A stretch of DNA of 64,000 bases from Eggerthella lenta DSM 2243 (GCF_000024265.1 NC_013204.1:3568261-3632260); one strand, 5' to 3'. Numbered from the stretch's first letter, positions 10,891 to 19,919 are shown. Program-made: numbers and translations. The notes: generated by a model not told the origin, from the sequence alone.

Positions 10891-12033
10891 ATGGCGAACA
10901 AGAGCTTGGCCAAGGATCATGCCGATATCTGCGTGCTCGTAACGGGCGGAGCCGGGTTCATCGGAAGTCACACCTGCGTCGAATTGCTGGATCAGGGCTA
11001 CCACGTGGTCGTTGTGGACGACCTGAGCAACTCGAGCGAGCTCGCGCTTGACCGGGTGCGACAGATCACCGGCCTGGCGGCAAACGACGACCGCCTGAAA
11101 TTCTACGAGGCGAACATCCTCGATCGCGCGGCGCTCGACCGCGTCTTCTCCGAGAACGACGTGGACGCCATCATCCACTTCGCCGGCTTCAAGGCCGTGG
11201 GCGAAAGCGTGCAGAAGCCGCTGGAATACTACTGGAATAACTTCGCGGGCACGCTGGCCCTGTGCGACGTGGCCCGCGCGCACGGCGTGAAGAACCTCGT
11301 GTTCTCGTCGAGCGCCACGGTGTACGGCGAGCCGGAGTTCATCCCCATCACCGAGGATTGCCCGAAGCACGACGCCACGAATCCCTACGGCTGGACGAAG
11401 TCCATGCTGGAGCAGGTGCTGACCGACCTGTACGTGGGCGACGACGAATGGAACGTTGTGCTGCTGCGCTATTTCAACCCCATCGGCGCGCACGAGAGCG
11501 GCCTGATCGGCGAGGATCCCAAGGGCATCCCCAACAACCTGCTGCCCTACGTTGCGCAGGTGGCCGTAGGCAAGCTGGAAAGCGTCGGCGTGTTCGGCGA
11601 CGACTATCCCACGCACGACGGCACCGGCGTGCGCGACTACATCCACGTGGTGGACCTTGCGCGCGGCCACGTGGCGGCGCTCGACTGGATGGGCGGCAAA
11701 GTGGGCACCGGCGAAGCGAAAACGGCCGGCACCATGGCGGGCGAACCGGCAGCGGACGGCACGCGTCGCGGCGTGGGCATTTTCAATCTGGGAACCGGCA
11801 CGGGCTCCAGCGTGCTGGACGTGGTACATTCCTTCGAGCGCGCCTGCGGACGCGAGCTGCCCTACCAGATCAAGCCGCGTCGCGCGGGCGACGTAGCTGT
11901 AAACTACGCGGCCTGCGACAAAGCGCGCGACGAGCTGGGCTGGGTCGCGCAGTACGACCTCGACCGCATGTGCGCCGACGGATGGCGCTGGCAGTCGCAG
12001 AACCCGGACGGCTACGCGACCGCTCGGGCCTAG
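10891..12033 (+). CDS. galE: UDP-glucose 4-epimerase
   Basis: Short-chain dehydrogenase-fold epimerase (UDP-glucose/UDP-galactose, NAD-bound). 380 residues, longer than the usual 330-340 because of a 14-residue N-terminal extension and an inserted loop (GTGEAKTAGTMAGEPAADGT, about 270-290). NAD motif GGAGFIG (about 19-25), substrate/catalytic SSSATVYGE (about 138) and the YGWTK catalytic pair (about 167-171) are present, along with RYFNPIGAHESG. ATG 10891 is preceded by GAGAGGAG. Its stop overlaps by 4 bases with the stop of the convergent diguanylate cyclase gene. Confidence 0.95.
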   Translation: MANKSLAKDHADICVLVTGGAGFIGSHTCVELLDQGYHVVVVDDLSNSSELALDRVRQITGLAANDDRLKFYEANILDRAALDRVFSENDVDAIIHFAGFKAVGESVQKPLEYYWNNFAGTLALCDVARAHGVKNLVFSSSATVYGEPEFIPITEDCPKHDATNPYGWTKSMLEQVLTDLYVGDDEWNVVLLRYFNPIGAHESGLIGEDPKGIPNNLLPYVAQVAVGKLESVGVFGDDYPTHDGTGVRDYIHVVDLARGHVAALDWMGGKVGTGEAKTAGTMAGEPAADGTRRGVGIFNLGTGTGSSVLDVVHSFERACGRELPYQIKPRRAGDVAVNYAACDKARDELGWVAQYDLDRMCADGWRWQSQNPDGYATARA

Positions 12034-13892
12034 ACCGAATCCTCGACGCGGCCCTCGTTCTTCTCGTCGTACATGGCCCGATCGGCCGCGTCGAACAGCT
12101 CCTGATAGGTAGCGCCATCCTGAGGATAGCGCGCCACCCCGACGCTCAAAGCGATGGGCACCCCCAACGAGCGCGAGGCTTCTGCGATCAACGAACTCAG
12201 AGCCTCGCGCTTCGCTTCGATAACCGCATCGTCGTTTGCGCCCACGAGGAACGCCACGAACTCGTCGCCGCCGACGCGCCCCACCGGATCACGATGACGG
12301 AACACGTCGAGCAACGAACGCGCCACCTCTTCCAGAACCCGGTCGCCCATGCTGTGACCGTATTCGTCGTTGACCTGCTTGAATCGATCCATGTCGATCA
12401 CGAACAGCAAGCCCCTGCCCGTCTCGGGCAGCAATGCCGCCATCTTCTCCTGGAACGCCATCTTGTTGAACGTCTTCGTCAGCCCGTCCATTTGCGACTT
12501 GCGCGTGAGCAGCTCTTCGGTTTCGCGCTGTTTCGTGATGTCGACGATCTTTCCCACGGCCATGTACGGCTGGGAACCTTCGTACAGATACCGGCACGTG
12601 AACGAGAACCAACGATATTCGCCCGACAACACGCGTGCGCGACAGGTGATGGTGCGCAGCTCGTTCGGCGGCGCAGGGTTTTCGAACGCCATCCGGACAC
12701 GCTTGTAATCATCTTCCAGGAAATCGATGAGAGGAATGCCTTTGGCCAGGTAGCCTTCGGCTGAAAGGGAGCTGAGGGAGAACATCCCGCGCGCATTCGG
12801 CGTCAGCTCAAGCGTGTCGCGCGGATAAGAATACTCGAACAGCACCGTGTCGGAAAATTCAGCGAGGACCTCGTAACGCTCCGCACTGCGACGCGCCCTT
12901 TTGCGGATGCGGCCAACCACCAGCGCCACGGCAAGGCATGCCGCCGCGCTGATGACGATAAGCAGCGCAGCCGTGTACACCGTCAAACGCAGAATGCTCT
13001 CCGAATGCTCGACCAACGAACTTTCCTGCGTGAAGTTCACGATAGTCCAATCGTTCACATCGAGGCGAATAGACGTGAGAAAGGTCATGTAGCCGTTCTG
13101 CTTGCCCAACATGACCGTTGCCACATCTCGCTCGTTCTCGATGCTGGCACGTACATCGGCGATCTGATCGGAAGACACGCCCCTTCCCTCAAGCACCTGG
13201 TACAGGGTGGATCCCTCATAACCTTCGAATTCCTTCGACACGGGAACGACGGTTCCGTCCTCTTTGATCAGCAGCGTGCCGAGCAGCGTAACCTGCGAGC
13301 TCGCCTGGCTCGTATCCAGAAGCTTCTCCGCTTTCACGATGCTGCGCAGCACGCCGACCACGCGCCCGTCGCGATTGACGGGCTTGGCTATGCTGAAGTA
13401 GTAGCCGTTCAGGCGGTTCGACTTGCGCACGTCGGACACCACCGTCTCGCCTGCGTACAGATGCCGAAGCGTTTCCTCGTCTCGCTCGTTGCGATTGCTC
13501 GCAACGCCCTGCTCCAGCTCCTCGATTGGAGTATAGGTAACCTGGAACGACCCCTGCTGGTTCCATTCCTCCAGATACGCAGCGAACGTCGAGCCGGAAG
13601 GATCGATGTCCGGGGACTCGGCCAACACGCACATGGTGGAGATGACGGAGCTCACCTCGCTGATGAACGACTCGACTTCCACCTTTTGCGCAGCCGTGTA
13701 GTCGTCCATGCTGACGCTGGCTAAATCGTAGAATTCGTCGCTGAGCTCGTTGGAGTAGACGCGGAAGATCGCGAACATCACGAGGCAAACCGCGATGATG
13801 GAGACGATCACCCCTATCACGGTGCGCAAAGAGCTGGCAGGGCCGACGCCCTTGTTCTCTTTCGCATGTTCGTGATTGTGTACGTCGCTCAT
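12030..13892 (-). CDS. Membrane diguanylate cyclase (Cache-like sensor, PAS, GGDEF)
   Basis: Probable c-di-GMP synthase that senses an extracytoplasmic signal. 620 residues: TM1 (TVIGVIVSIIAVCLVMFAIF, about 25-45), a roughly 240-residue extracellular domain resembling double Cache sensors, TM2 (about 297-325), a PAS domain (about 335-450, with FSFTCRYLYEG and GKIVDITKQR) and the GGDEF domain. The active site is intact (VGGDEFVAF) and the inhibitory RxxD site is present as RHRD five residues before GGDEF, so product inhibition is expected. It stands alone. The ligand is unknown. Confidence 0.9.
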   Translation of the reverse strand: MSDVHNHEHAKENKGVGPASSLRTVIGVIVSIIAVCLVMFAIFRVYSNELSDEFYDLASVSMDDYTAAQKVEVESFISEVSSVISTMCVLAESPDIDPSGSTFAAYLEEWNQQGSFQVTYTPIEELEQGVASNRNERDEETLRHLYAGETVVSDVRKSNRLNGYYFSIAKPVNRDGRVVGVLRSIVKAEKLLDTSQASSQVTLLGTLLIKEDGTVVPVSKEFEGYEGSTLYQVLEGRGVSSDQIADVRASIENERDVATVMLGKQNGYMTFLTSIRLDVNDWTIVNFTQESSLVEHSESILRLTVYTAALLIVISAAACLAVALVVGRIRKRARRSAERYEVLAEFSDTVLFEYSYPRDTLELTPNARGMFSLSSLSAEGYLAKGIPLIDFLEDDYKRVRMAFENPAPPNELRTITCRARVLSGEYRWFSFTCRYLYEGSQPYMAVGKIVDITKQRETEELLTRKSQMDGLTKTFNKMAFQEKMAALLPETGRGLLFVIDMDRFKQVNDEYGHSMGDRVLEEVARSLLDVFRHRDPVGRVGGDEFVAFLVGANDDAVIEAKREALSSLIAEASRSLGVPIALSVGVARYPQDGATYQELFDAADRAMYDEKNEGRVEDSV

Positions 13893-14002
13893 GTCTTTGC
13901 GAGCCCCATCCGTCTTTGCAACCGGTGATCACCAGTATCCCGCAGAGGGTACGAAAACTCAACAGGAGAGCCGAAGCTCAACCTACCGGTTGAGGAGCCG
14001 AT

Positions 14003-14035
14003 TAAAAAGCGGCATCGATCGAAGCCGATGCCGCT
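14003..14035 (-). terminator. Intrinsic terminator of the LCP gene
   Basis: Minus strand 10-bp perfect stem AGCGGCATCG/CGATGCCGCT with an 8-base loop, then TTTTTAAT. It lies 33 bases after the LCP stop. Confidence 0.85.
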
Positions 14036-14067
14036 TGCGCAGTTCGAGAATCCCAACGAGACGCCGG

Positions 14068-15663
14068 CTAAGCAGCGGATGCCGTCCCGTCGTAGGCGCC
14101 CGGATCGGTATAGCCGGGGTCGTATCCGCCTGCACCGTCGGTACCGCCCGCACCGCCAGCAATAGTTCCATTGTCGTACCCGCCGGTTCCACCCGCTCCG
14201 CCGGTGTTGTCAACGTAACCGTTGTCAACGTAACCGTTATCAACATAGCCGCCGTTGTTAGCCCCTCCGGTTCCCGATGCATCGGTGTAGCCCGGATCGT
14301 AATAATTGGTGTTTCCTGCGCCGTTGCCGGCGCCCGAACCAGTGCTGCCGTAACCGTTGCCGTACGTGCTGGCACCGCCTGTGGTGTCGCCCGGATCAAC
14401 GTATCCTGACGAGACAACCGAGCTCGGATCCTCTCCAGCCTCAACCAGCTTCATCATCTCCTTCGTCGCCACGGGATCGTTGATGACGTACGATACGTCG
14501 CCGATCATCGCCGTGGTAGAAGGAACCATCGCAGAGTAGATGGTAAGATCGCCGTCATCTTGGAACTGCTGGGCCAACGCGGCGATATCGCCCACCGCAA
14601 GATCCGTGGTCACGCAGTTGGCCGCTGCTTGAACCGCACCCAAAAGCTCGGCGGTGTTCAGTGCCAGCACCTTGTTGACGATGGCCATGATCAGCTTGCG
14701 CTGGTTCGCCGTGCGCGTGAAGTCTCCGTCGGGATACGCGCGGCTGCGCGCGAACACCAGCGCTTGGTTGCCGTCGAGGTGCTGCTCGCCTTCCTCGATG
14801 ATGACGCGCGGCCACTCGGGATGAGCCGTGGTACCGTCTGCGTCGGGATCATCGACGCGCTCGGTCACTTCGACGTCCACGCCGCCAACTGCGTCGACCA
14901 ATTCCTTCAACTTGCCGAAGTTCACTTCCGCGTAGTGCGATATCTCGATGCCCAGCAGCTGATTCGCTTCGCGGATGGTTCCGGCAGCGCCGCCGTAAGC
15001 GTAAGCGGCGTTGAACTTGTTCGTCCCGTAGCCGTCGATGTCGATCTTCGTATCGCGGGGGATGGATACCATCGTGGCCTGGTTCTTTGCAGGATCGATG
15101 CGCACCACGATGTTCGTGTCGGAACGATGCATGTCCTCGGTGCTGTCCTCGGCCTCGTCGGTGCCGATGAGGATCATGTAGAAGGGCTCGGTGAAGGTCA
15201 TGTCCTTTTCAGGCTTGAGCGCATCGTTGATGGCCATGATCTCTTCGTCAGACTTGTTTCCCTTGATCAGCTTCTCGTTGACGGAGTTCTTCCACAAGGC
15301 GAACGCCGAACCGCCCCCCACGGCCACCACGAGAATCGCGATGATCACGCCGAGGGCTATCTTCTTGCCGCGCCCGGCTTTCTTGCGGGCTGCCGAGTAG
15401 CTTGGATTGTTGCGCGAATATTGACTTGCCGCAGTCTGCCGGGCGTACGCGCCGTTCGCGCCGGAACCTTGGCTGCCGGGCGTGTAGGCCGCACGGTACG
15501 AAGAGCCATCGCCATACGCATCGCGGGAGAAAGCGCTTGCCTGGCTGTACGGGGCGATGCGACCCGACTGCGCGGCCTTGGCCGACCGCACGGCGCGAGC
15601 AGACTGAGGAGCCCGCGATGAGCGCGCTTCTTTACGGTTCGTTCGAGAGTTTCTTGACGCCAT
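14068..15663 (-). CDS. LytR-CpsA-Psr family cell-wall glycopolymer ligase
   Basis: LCP enzymes transfer undecaprenyl-phosphate-linked polymers onto peptidoglycan outside the membrane. 531 residues. A basic, Ser/Ala-rich cytoplasmic tail (1-100) is followed by one TM helix (IALGVIIAILVVAVGGGSAF, about 103-122) and the LCP domain (about 160-420), with FYMILIGTDEAE, RSDTNIVVRIDP, SIPRDTKIDI, NAAYAYGGAAG and the catalytic-region Arg/Asp set LVFARSRAYPDGDFTRTANQ. The last 100 residues are a Gly/Tyr/Asp tail that includes three tandem YVDNG units. RBS GAGGAG sits 5 bases before ATG 15663. Confidence 0.92.
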   Translation of the reverse strand: MASRNSRTNRKEARSSRAPQSARAVRSAKAAQSGRIAPYSQASAFSRDAYGDGSSYRAAYTPGSQGSGANGAYARQTAASQYSRNNPSYSAARKKAGRGKKIALGVIIAILVVAVGGGSAFALWKNSVNEKLIKGNKSDEEIMAINDALKPEKDMTFTEPFYMILIGTDEAEDSTEDMHRSDTNIVVRIDPAKNQATMVSIPRDTKIDIDGYGTNKFNAAYAYGGAAGTIREANQLLGIEISHYAEVNFGKLKELVDAVGGVDVEVTERVDDPDADGTTAHPEWPRVIIEEGEQHLDGNQALVFARSRAYPDGDFTRTANQRKLIMAIVNKVLALNTAELLGAVQAAANCVTTDLAVGDIAALAQQFQDDGDLTIYSAMVPSTTAMIGDVSYVINDPVATKEMMKLVEAGEDPSSVVSSGYVDPGDTTGGASTYGNGYGSTGSGAGNGAGNTNYYDPGYTDASGTGGANNGGYVDNGYVDNGYVDNTGGAGGTGGYDNGTIAGGAGGTDGAGGYDPGYTDPGAYDGTASAA

Positions 15664-15987
15664 ATGGTCTCCTCATCGACTCCGAACACGTCTGCCAAAG
15701 CAGGCACCGTACGTCGCGTACCCCTCGCGACACAGCGCTTCGATTGTCGAAGCCTTCATTTTCTCATACCTACGAGAACCCGCTTTCGCCGGCGATTACA
15801 CCATTTCCGCAACATAACCCGAGGTCGACGCGCATAGATTCTCACGTATGGCAAACATTGTAGCATCGTTGACCTACCATCATAAAATAGGCATGGGCTG
15901 GGTACAAACCGCACATTTTCTAAAAATGAACCGAAACGTATTCATGCGGTTACAGCCTTCTGCTCGCACGCCGGTACTCTAGTGGAC
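15664..15987. other. 324-base gap between divergent LCP and XRE genes
   Basis: No gene recognised. The left part is moderately AT-rich with weak -10-like boxes for both directions (for example TACAAT on the minus strand near 15855). No RNA family or repeat was recognised. Confidence 0.4.
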
Positions 15988-16329
15988 ATGCAAGCCGAGC
16001 ACGAACATAGTCCGCTGAATGATGACGAGCCTGATCAGAGCAGGTTCTCTCCCGTGCTTGGCGAGAACGTCAGACGCATGCGCTCGTACAGCAACATCAC
16101 GAAAACGCGCCTCGCGCTCATGGTGAGCATAGGTCGCCCGCTGCTCAATAGGATAGAGGACGGCACGGCGGACGTACGGCTATCCGTCGTCACGAAACTG
16201 GCGGATTCCCTTGCCACGACACCGAGCTTCCTGCTGGCGAAGCACAGCGATGAGGACATCCGCCACGAAATCGCCCATCGGAAAGCAAGCTCCCCCGTCG
16301 CTGCGGTGCGACACGCGCGCTTTTACTAA
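15988..16329 (+). CDS. XRE-family DNA-binding regulator
   Basis: 113 residues with a helix-turn-helix of the Cro/C1 type at about 28-85 (LGENVRRMRSYSNITKTRLA, then MVSIGRPLLNRIEDGTADVR and LADSLATTPSFLLA). The N-terminal 25 residues are acidic and His-rich. The start is ATG 15988 or an in-frame GTG two codons earlier; neither has a good ribosome site. The target is unknown. Its 3' end overlaps the convergent VanZ-like gene by 4 bases. Confidence 0.75.
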   Translation: MQAEHEHSPLNDDEPDQSRFSPVLGENVRRMRSYSNITKTRLALMVSIGRPLLNRIEDGTADVRLSVVTKLADSLATTPSFLLAKHSDEDIRHEIAHRKASSPVAAVRHARFY

Positions 16330-16805
16330 GAGCGGGCATCTCTTTTTCGCAGCACCGCGTACGCGATCCCGGAACCCAGCGCGCTGCCCGCAGTATCCAC
16401 CATCCAATCCACCGGGTCGCACATGCGCTCGGGCACGAACAGTTGATGAACCTCGTCGCTCACCCCGTACAAGCTGGCACAGGCGATGGCGATGAGGCAC
16501 GCACGACGCAGCGGCATGTGGCAGCGCAGCGCGTTGGCCAGAAGCGCGCCGAACATCGTGTACTCGCAGAAGTGCGCGATGGACGACAGCGCGTCCACCC
16601 CAGGCCCCAGCAGCTGCTCCTGCACGGCCTGCATTGCCCGGTAGATGCTGGAGAAGATGCCGAGCCCCGTGTTGAGACCCGTGCCGGTGTTCGAAGACAT
16701 GAAGAAGATGAGGAACGCCCACGCCGCCACGAGAGCCCAGCTGACGATGACGAACCGTTTCGACGGGCGGGGCTGATTGGAGAGGGTCGACGGCTGATGC
16801 TCCAT
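16326..16805 (-). CDS. VanZ-like membrane protein
   Basis: 159 residues with about four membrane segments (for example SWALVAAWAFLIFFMSS, 22-38). The VanZ-family signature SDEVHQLFVPER followed by DPVDWMVDTAGSALGSGIAY near the C-terminus is clear. The family's function is poorly known, and one member gives low-level teicoplanin resistance. There is no van cluster here, so a resistance role is not implied. It is 12 bases downstream of the HAD phosphatase gene, probably in the same operon. Confidence 0.8.
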   Translation of the reverse strand: MEHQPSTLSNQPRPSKRFVIVSWALVAAWAFLIFFMSSNTGTGLNTGLGIFSSIYRAMQAVQEQLLGPGVDALSSIAHFCEYTMFGALLANALRCHMPLRRACLIAIACASLYGVSDEVHQLFVPERMCDPVDWMVDTAGSALGSGIAYAVLRKRDARS

Positions 16806-16817
16806 AATGCCCGCCGC

Positions 16818-17474
16818 CTAGCGCTCGACCGCGAACTGCAGCAGTTCGCGCGCGTCTTCGATAACGACGTCCGCGCCCGCCTTACGCAAGGCGTCGGCGT
16901 GGTGATAGCCCCACGACACGCCGATGGCGAACGCGCCGGCGTTGCGCGACACCAGGACGTCCCCCGGCGAATCGCCCACGTACGCCGTGCGGGCTGGTGC
17001 GGACCCCAGCTCGTCGATGCAGCGCAGCAGCCCCGTGGGGTCGGGCTTGCGCGGAATCTCGTCGCATTCGCCATACTGCACCGGGAACAAGCCGGGAAGA
17101 TAGGCGTCGATCACGTCATGCACGCCCTGGTCGAACTTGTTGGACAGAACGCCCAGGCCGATGCCGCGCTGGGCGAGGGCAGCCAGCGTCTCTTCCATAT
17201 GCGGGTAGGGCTTCGTCAGCTTGTTCCCGATGACGGGATAGAGCTCCATCCAGCGGCGCATGGCGGCCTCGGCCTGCTCGGGCGAAGCATCGGCGGGCAC
17301 GGCCTGGTACATGAGCGCGCGGGCTCCGTTGCCCACGAAGCTGTGGATCTCGTCGGCCGTGCGGCTGGGGAAGCCCTGCTCGTTCAAGGCGGCGTTCGTC
17401 AGAACCACCAGGTCGGGCAGCGTATCGAGAAGCGTGCCGTCAAGGTCGAACACAAAGGTATCGAAACGAGCCAT
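16818..17474 (-). CDS. HAD-superfamily phosphatase (phosphoglycolate phosphatase-like)
   Basis: 218 residues. HAD motif I FDLDGTLLDT (about 6-15, nucleophile Asp), motif II LSNK (about 112), motif III Lys in IPRKPDP and motif IV YVGDSPGDV are all present, with a helical C1-type cap between motifs I and II. It most resembles Gph/PpaX enzymes; the substrate is not determinable. ATG 17474 follows GAGGAG. It is the first gene of a two-gene operon with the VanZ-like protein. Confidence 0.88.
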   Translation of the reverse strand: MARFDTFVFDLDGTLLDTLPDLVVLTNAALNEQGFPSRTADEIHSFVGNGARALMYQAVPADASPEQAEAAMRRWMELYPVIGNKLTKPYPHMEETLAALAQRGIGLGVLSNKFDQGVHDVIDAYLPGLFPVQYGECDEIPRKPDPTGLLRCIDELGSAPARTAYVGDSPGDVLVSRNAGAFAIGVSWGYHHADALRKAGADVVIEDARELLQFAVER

Positions 17475-17528
17475 GTCAATCTCCTCGCTAAATGAAAAAT
17501 CCAAGCCGAAGCTTGGATCGTAGGTTCA

Positions 17529-17603
17529 TGGAGCGGGTGACGGGACTCGAACCCGCGAATACAAGCTTGGGAAGCTTGGGCCTTACCACTTGGCGACACC
17601 CGC
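17529..17603 (-). tRNA. tRNA-Gly (anticodon CCC)
   Basis: Read on the minus strand. Acceptor stem GCGGGTG/CACCCGC, D arm GCC-AAGTGGTAA-GGC, anticodon stem CAAGC/GCTTG with loop TTCCCAA (anticodon CCC), T loop TTCGAGT, and the CCA end is encoded. It lies just before the AbiE toxin-antitoxin pair. Confidence 0.95.
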
Positions 17604-17975
17604 ATGATTGAGGATTATAGCGCAAGATGCGCGAAGTGAGAAACAGTAACGAAAATTCGCGCACTGACCACGAATACCGATGACGCGGCGAACAGAGCGA
17701 GCACGACGCGCTGTTGCCGCCTCCACGCATCCTGCCAGCCCGTCGCAGCGATGCCAGCTGTTTTCCGAAAACCTATAAGAAGACACGGGCTTCGTGTTTC
17801 TAGCCGAAGCAACTTTCACCGCTCTCGCCTTGTCCAGCGAGCCGCCCCAATCCCTCTCCGACCGCTTACGAGCATCATCGCTGGAGACGAACCTGTCGAA
17901 CGCAAAGACGCCTGAGCAACACCAAGCTACGTTAAGAGATGTTGCAAAAGTATCGTATTTCGATACAATTGAAAC
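17604..17975. other. Gap between tRNA-Gly and the AbiE pair
   Basis: 372 bases. Apart from the AbiE promoter at its right end, no gene, repeat or tRNA 3'-end duplication was seen. Confidence 0.4.
17942..17969 (+). promoter_or_regulatory. abiE promoter with inverted-repeat operator
   Basis: TTGCAA (17942-17947), 16-base spacer, TACAAT (17964-17969). The start codon ATG 17976 is 7 bases past the -10 box and has no ribosome site, so the mRNA is probably leaderless. A perfect repeat GTATCG-N5-CGATAC (17950-17966) overlaps the spacer and -10 box and is a good candidate for autorepression by AbiEi. Confidence 0.6.
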
Positions 17976-18602
17976 ATGAACAAGAACCGCCACACCTCTG
18001 CGATAGAAGAGCTCTCGGCTTCGGAAGGCGTTTTCACCACAGCGCAGGCCGAGCGTCTCGGCATCCCCCGCAATGCGATCGCCAAAGCATGCGAGGCGGG
18101 GAGGCTCGTGCGCGTCGCCCATGGGGCGTATCGGATGGCCGGGGTGCCGGCATCGCAGCTCGACGACCTGGCGGCCCTCTGGAAGCTCACCGATCCCGCG
18201 AAGATGACGCACGAGCGGATGCAGGCTGGCGAATGGGACGGCGTCACCGTTGCGGGAAGCACGGCCGCATCGATTCTCGGCATCGGGGACTTCTACCTCT
18301 CCCCCTACCGTATCCTCGCCCCGAGGCGCATCAACTCCCGCAACGCCGAGGCAAGGTTCGGCATACGCGGCGTACCCCGTGACGACGTGTCCTTCATCGA
18401 AGGCATACCCGTGACGGGAGCCGAGCGAACCCTCGTAGACCTTGTCCTGGACGGCGAGGAGCCGTCGCTTGTGCAAGACGCGTTTGCCGACGCTCGGGCG
18501 AAGGGGCTCGATACGGAAAAGCTCGAGCGTCTTGCGGCGGAAGCGAAGGCCTCCGCCAGGGAGAGAAAGACGATGGAGCGGCTCTTCGGAGGGGAGGCAT
18601 GA
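17976..18602 (+). CDS. abiEi: AbiEi-type antitoxin / transcriptional regulator
   Basis: Antitoxin of the type IV AbiE system, which in other bacteria represses its own operon. 208 residues. The N-terminal winged helix (VFTTAQAERLGIPRNAIAKA, about 19-38, then LVRVAHGAYRM) is followed by the AbiEi C-terminal domain (VTVAGSTAASILGIGDFYLS; IEGIPVTGAERTLVDLVLDG). It overlaps the toxin gene by 4 bases (ATGA). Its position beside a tRNA suggests acquisition by transfer, though no integrase is visible. Confidence 0.88.
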   Translation: MNKNRHTSAIEELSASEGVFTTAQAERLGIPRNAIAKACEAGRLVRVAHGAYRMAGVPASQLDDLAALWKLTDPAKMTHERMQAGEWDGVTVAGSTAASILGIGDFYLSPYRILAPRRINSRNAEARFGIRGVPRDDVSFIEGIPVTGAERTLVDLVLDGEEPSLVQDAFADARAKGLDTEKLERLAAEAKASARERKTMERLFGGEA

Positions 18603-19558
18603 TGGTGTGCAAGACCCCGGCAGCTCTGGAAATGGCTATAAAGGCCGCGGCCAAGGCTTCTCCCCTCGAAACCGGCAGAGCCGTTTCCGGCTTCTACTTC
18701 CACAGGCTCTTATGTCGCGTGTTCAGCAAGCCTGACTCCCCTTTCATGCTCAAAGGCGGCCAGAGCATGCTGGCGCGCACCATGGACGCGCGCGCCACCC
18801 GGGATATCGACCTGCTTTCGGAGGAGGCAGACCTCGACGCCGCGCTCGCCGAGCTCAGAGCCCTCGCAGAAGCCGATCTCGGCGATTTCGTGGTCTTCGA
18901 GTTCGTAGGAGCCGTGCCGATCAAGGTCGAGGACGAGTACCGATCGGGGCTCAAGGTCGCCTTCGTGCCCTTGCTTGGAGGAAAGCGGCTGCAGGAGGTC
19001 TCGATAGATTTGGTGGCCGACCGCGTTGCCTGCGGAGAGCCTGAGATAGTGACGCCGGCCGACAGGATCGACGTTGCAGGCGTTCCGATGTTCGACTACC
19101 GCGTGTATCCCCTTGCGAACTCCCTCGCCGACAAGCTCTGCGCCATGGTCGAGACGCACGACGGCAAACCTTCGTCTCGCATAAAGGATCTCGTCGACGT
19201 TGCGATCTACGCAACTACCGTCGATATCGATGGCGGCGAACTCTGCAGGCGGGTGCGCAGCGAGGCGGGCGCACGCGGAATAGTGCTCCCTGACAGGTTC
19301 TCGGTGCCGGATGAATGGAAGCAGCTGTACGAGGGCGCTTTCAAGAAGCTGGTTAGCCGTACCGGTCTTTCTTCCGAGCTCTCCGACATCGCGGCGGCCG
19401 AAGCACTTGCCGCAAGTTTGTTCGATCCTGTTTTGGCTCGAAAGGCTGGCGATCTGCATTGGGATCACGAGAGTCTGAGTTGGGAAGGCCTTGTCCTCGA
19501 GCATGGCGAGGATGGACGCCGCACCTCCGAGCTTCTCCGACTATTGCACGATTGCTGA
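18599..19558 (+). CDS. abiEii: AbiEii-type nucleotidyltransferase toxin
   Basis: Toxin of the AbiE pair, used in phage abortive infection. 319 residues of the nucleotidyl-transferase AbiEii/AbiGii family. The NTase core shows FMLKGGQSMLARTMDARATRDIDLL (first 20: FMLKGGQSMLARTMDARATR), that is a GG(Q)S motif and the DID metal-binding pair, plus a downstream Asp in VSIDLVAD. The helical domain includes LADKLCAMVETHDGKPSSRI, where K and D are conserved in the family. It appears intact, with key residues kept. Confidence 0.88.
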   Translation: MMVCKTPAALEMAIKAAAKASPLETGRAVSGFYFHRLLCRVFSKPDSPFMLKGGQSMLARTMDARATRDIDLLSEEADLDAALAELRALAEADLGDFVVFEFVGAVPIKVEDEYRSGLKVAFVPLLGGKRLQEVSIDLVADRVACGEPEIVTPADRIDVAGVPMFDYRVYPLANSLADKLCAMVETHDGKPSSRIKDLVDVAIYATTVDIDGGELCRRVRSEAGARGIVLPDRFSVPDEWKQLYEGAFKKLVSRTGLSSELSDIAAAEALAASLFDPVLARKAGDLHWDHESLSWEGLVLEHGEDGRRTSELLRLLHDC

Positions 19559-19630
19559 CACGATCTCTTCGGGTAGAGTGGTATGCGGACCGCTACGATG
19601 CCGACGCGGCGGCAGAAGAGGGCTCTCCCC

Positions 19631-19794
19631 ATGGCAAGAAACCATCGAATTCGGAAGTTTTGCGCCGGGCTCTGGATGCACCGGAAACCCTTCTTCCGCA
19701 TAGCGCCTGGTCGAAAGGAGGCGAGCTTCCGCGACCGCGCGTCTCGGACGGCGAAGGCGCGCGGCCTCTTCCGAATTCGATGCCTTTTCGCCAT
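19631..19794. repeat. MITE-like repeat, copy 2
   Basis: A 164-bp block bounded by 27-bp inverted repeats (19631-19657 and 19768-19794, 23 of 27 matching) that share CATCGAATTCGGAAG with the element at 10211-10385. It lies between the AbiE toxin gene and two parS sites. The 403-base gap 19559-19961 holds nothing else recognisable. Confidence 0.7.
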
Positions 19795-19853
19795 TACGGG
19801 CGGCTCGCCTTGCTCGCACGCGGCCCGGACAAGCGGCCCTGAAGCGCGAAGGA

Positions 19854-19869
19854 TGTTTCACGTGAAACA
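19854..19869. promoter_or_regulatory. parS site 5 (exact)
   Basis: Exact TGTTTCACGTGAAACA within a 26-bp perfect palindrome (19849-19874), in the convergent gap between the AbiE toxin gene and the ECF ATPase gene. It may double as a terminator stem. Confidence 0.95.
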
Positions 19870-19919
19870 TCCTTACGAGAAAACGGAACGTCCGGACGGG
19901 CGGCACCCGGGCGCCCGGA

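Noticed and set aside
16326..16805. Vancomycin/teicoplanin resistance from the VanZ-like gene
   Set aside because: No vanHAX-type genes nearby, ddl has the D-Ala-D-Ala type omega loop, and VanZ-like proteins are widespread without resistance.
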